A model generated the notes under the pieces. The model had not been told where the DNA came from, did not search any database, and was given only the letters and a program-made list of their open reading frames with translations. This document shows, piece by piece, positions 62,051-64,000 of a stretch of DNA of 64,000 bases (position 1 is its first letter; the number at the start of each line of letters is the position of its first letter). Origin of the DNA: Coemansia sp. RSA 487 (Eukaryota > Kickxellomycota > Kickxellomycetes > Kickxellales > Kickxellaceae). The stretch is from positions 248,001-312,000 of the forward strand of contig JANBRJ010000002.1 of assembly GCA_027577595.1 (NCBI GenBank), in the 5' to 3' direction. Made by a program: the position numbers and the translations under genes.

Positions 62051-62551
62051 ATGAAACTTGTTTCGAAATTTACAATAGTCTGTGCATCTCTGCTTACAGC
62101 GTGCGCAGCAGCCAGCACACGTGGCAGCGCTCTGGACCAAATCGAGGTCGAACGTGTCCGGCGCTTGGCCAACGCACTGAATGTGTCAGATATGGGCACG
62201 CAGGACATGCTAAAGGCTGCTGGAGATGCAAAGCGCGAGTTCCCTCATCTTCTTCGGCTTGTCGACGATGTCCTTGAAAACAACATAGTCAAAAGGATTG
62301 TTGACCCGGTTGTTGATCGTGTACTTCCGGTGGTTTCCAACATTGTAAACCCTGAGCACGTTTACAGGTTTGCTGACAATGCTGTTAATGCTGGATTCGA
62401 AGTAACAGATGGGCTTTTGCGTGCCGTGTTTGGCAGTGACTCCGGTCTTGGTGATATCCTTTACCGGCCAAGACCAAAAAAGCCTGCTACCGTTGTTCCA
62501 CCTGTATTATCGCCGGCATACAATAGGATAGAAACAATCCGCGTATCTTGA
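62051..62551 (+). CDS. Predicted secreted protein, unknown function
   Basis: 166 residues. An N-terminal signal peptide (MKLVSKFTIVCASLLTACAAA, cleavage near residue 21) is followed by a mostly helical mature part with no cysteine, in which short amphipathic helices repeat: FPHLLRLVDDVLENNIVK, RIVDPVVDRVLPVVSNIV, HVYRFADNAVNAGFEV. The C-terminus is Pro-rich (YRPRPKKPATVVPPVL). I know no family. No membrane segment is present after the signal peptide and there is no GPI site, so secretion or ER lumen is expected. It lies 508 bases upstream of another predicted secreted protein in the same direction. Confidence 0.78.
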   Translation: MKLVSKFTIVCASLLTACAAASTRGSALDQIEVERVRRLANALNVSDMGTQDMLKAAGDAKREFPHLLRLVDDVLENNIVKRIVDPVVDRVLPVVSNIVNPEHVYRFADNAVNAGFEVTDGLLRAVFGSDSGLGDILYRPRPKKPATVVPPVLSPAYNRIETIRVS

Positions 62552-63059
62552 TTGCTACTATTCACTGGCTGATGTTTTGATTCAACCATTTCATAGATTA
62601 ACTGTTGGATACAGCTTTTGTGTAGCATCAATATTTGCGTTATTTTTCTTCTTAATACAAACACTCTCAATTCATATTACAACCGGGCTGTCTTCCAGAA
62701 CAATGTGTCATATATCCTGTAAAACGTGCACAGTCTGTCGCTAACGTGCTACTTGATTATCCTTCGCAATCAATCGTTTCCATCCAAGAACACTGAGCAC
62801 ATGTGTGACGCAGATGTTTGTGTCTGGGGATTGTGGCTAAATGCATGGTATGTGCACTAAATATTAGCCACATAATTGTCTGCAACAGATGCCGAAACGA
62901 TTTCTAGCAAAGGTTCATGACAAAACGTAAGAAAATGTGTACTCTTGTGCGCCAGAGCTCTTTCCTATTTCCAATATAGCATCTTAATGCCTGTGGTTAA
63001 AATTTTACGTGAACTTTTATTTATTTTAGAAGACAACAGTACTAAATTAAATACCGAAA
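62552..63059. other. Intergenic stretch between the two secreted-protein genes
   Basis: 508 AT-rich bases; no gene was seen. A TTTATTTTAG acceptor-like site just before the next ATG hints at a 5'-leader intron. Confidence 0.5.
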
Positions 63060-63947
63060 ATGAAAGTCGCCAAGTGTGCCACAATCGGCTTTCGGCTATT
63101 GATCGGTATAGGCTGCGTGTTTGCTTCTGCCGAGACAGAGCCATCTCCGGTAGAGCAAAATGATCCACCCGTACATGGCGCCACAGCGCAGCCGGCAGGT
63201 TCTTTCTCCGAAAGTTACATTCAGCCGGAAACACAAACCCCCGACACACAGCAAAGCATATGCTTCGAGTGTGTGGTGCGGAACATCGTGCCTATCGATG
63301 AGCTTCATATAGACCAAGCTCAAAAAGAAATATTGGCAAGTCAGCTTGCCGAGGAATATGCCCGTCTTGTGGACGAGACTGCAGAGTCTTTGCAAAGATC
63401 ACGCATCGAAGTGGCGAACGGCGTAGAGTCGGTTATCCGAGCCAGAGGCGGCGGCAGCAGGTTCAGATCACGGCCGCGTTTTAGACCGGTTGAATTTTTC
63501 AACTCGCTGTACAACGAAGAGGGAAAGAGGTTTGTCGACCGCATGTTTGACCTTTTTAAAAAATTTGTTGGCGCCTACGCAAAGGCTGCAGCATCAGATG
63601 GTGACTCTGTAAGCCCAAGCACTTCCTCAGCAGACAACCTTAAAAATTCTATCTCCCAACCAGCATCTACAGGTGAAGACCCTAAAAAATCTGCCGAACA
63701 GAATCCACCCGTTCCAACAATAACAACAAAGTCAGAATCCACATCGAAATCCACGTCGAAATCGCGCTCGCATAGCAAGAAAAGCCAAACGAGTACAAAA
63801 TCTAATGGCAATGATGATGAAGATGGCGACGATGACGATGACGAAGATGATTATGATGACGATGACGACAAAGATGCCAAAAATAAACACAGTGACAGCA
63901 AGAAAACCCCAGATACAAGCAAGAAGAATGGCACCAACAACAACTAA
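63060..63947 (+). CDS. Predicted secreted protein with acidic low-complexity tail
   Basis: 295 residues. Signal peptide MKVAKCATIGFRLLIGIGCV with cleavage near FASA-ETEPS (residue ~25). Then a Pro/Gln/Thr-rich stretch, a CFEC cysteine pair (~69-72), and a helical core (~80-178) with LAEEYARLVDETAESLQRS and a Gly/Arg patch (RARGGGSRFRSRPRFRP). The last third is Ser/Lys-rich followed by an Asp run of over 20 acidic residues and a Lys/Asn end. No family is recognised. The acidic tail could bind calcium or cationic wall polymers, which is only inference. It may be part of a local secreted pair with the gene at 62051. Confidence 0.78.
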   Translation: MKVAKCATIGFRLLIGIGCVFASAETEPSPVEQNDPPVHGATAQPAGSFSESYIQPETQTPDTQQSICFECVVRNIVPIDELHIDQAQKEILASQLAEEYARLVDETAESLQRSRIEVANGVESVIRARGGGSRFRSRPRFRPVEFFNSLYNEEGKRFVDRMFDLFKKFVGAYAKAAASDGDSVSPSTSSADNLKNSISQPASTGEDPKKSAEQNPPVPTITTKSESTSKSTSKSRSHSKKSQTSTKSNGNDDEDGDDDDDEDDYDDDDDKDAKNKHSDSKKTPDTSKKNGTNNN

Positions 63948-64000
63948 TCAGTTACACCACAATCTCAGACAAACATTTTATAAAAATACATTTTTCTACA
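63948..64000. other. 3' flank at window end
   Basis: 53 AT-rich bases with nothing recognisable. Confidence 0.5.

Overview
This window looks like nuclear DNA of an early-diverging filamentous fungus. The proteins point to fungi: a GWT1 GPI-anchor acyltransferase, an ERT1/AcuK-type zinc-cluster regulator, a Ran1/Ksp1-like kinase, a CHD1 remodeler with a CHCT tail and a complex I accessory subunit. Mostly intronless large genes, low-complexity Gln/Ser/Ala stretches, F-box proteins and a DusA-type dihydrouridine synthase fit Kickxellomycotina (Coemansia-like). That placement is an inference from gene style; nothing here was searched against a database.

Layout. 1-590: possible 3' end of a gene cut by the left edge. 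1059-2090: unknown, PH-like protein. 3365-8596: CHD1 chromatin remodeler. 8769-8945 (-): a 58-residue secreted peptide. 9932-11509: F-box protein. 11602-14231 (-): SCY1-like pseudokinase, two exons. 14655-17104 (-): unknown poly-Q protein with a C-terminal membrane helix, three or four exons. 17868-21830 (-): ERT1/AcuK-like activator split by a 1.95-kb intron. 23459-25363: INO80 subunit IES6 and a DusA-type tRNA-dihydrouridine synthase. 25528-27869 (-): GT25-like glycosyltransferase and mitochondrial methionine aminopeptidase, the latter divergent from a VMA22/CCDC115-like V-ATPase assembly factor (28118-28702). 29149-34947: 1932-residue LRR protein of STK11IP type. 34948-37044: AT-rich, nearly gene-free. 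37045-38157 (-) TSR3 is divergent from 38675-40069 DCAF7/WDR68. 40493-45283: RAD26/CSB repair translocase. 45525-48130 (-): BUD31, with a 2.16-kb intron. 48456-49922 (-): GWT1. 50345-50587 (-): NDUFB4-like subunit. 50588-54513: long non-coding stretch, probably the leader of the homeobox gene 54514-57261. 57855-59555 (-): Ran1/Ksp1-like kinase. 62051-63947: two predicted secreted proteins of unknown function.

The window is mostly housekeeping: chromatin and repair (CHD1, IES6, RAD26), RNA processing (BUD31, TSR3, DusA-type Dus), membrane traffic and V-ATPase assembly (SCY1, VMA22), GPI-anchor and glycan synthesis (GWT1, GT25) and regulators (ERT1-like, homeobox, Ran1-like). There is no operon-like or secondary-metabolite organisation. 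I recognised no tRNA, rRNA, CRISPR, intact transposon or viral fossil.

Most worth following up: the DusA-type enzyme, the two ~2-kb introns in an otherwise intron-poor stretch, the unannotated 58-residue secreted peptide, the unrecognised spliced poly-Q membrane protein, and the secreted pair at the right edge.
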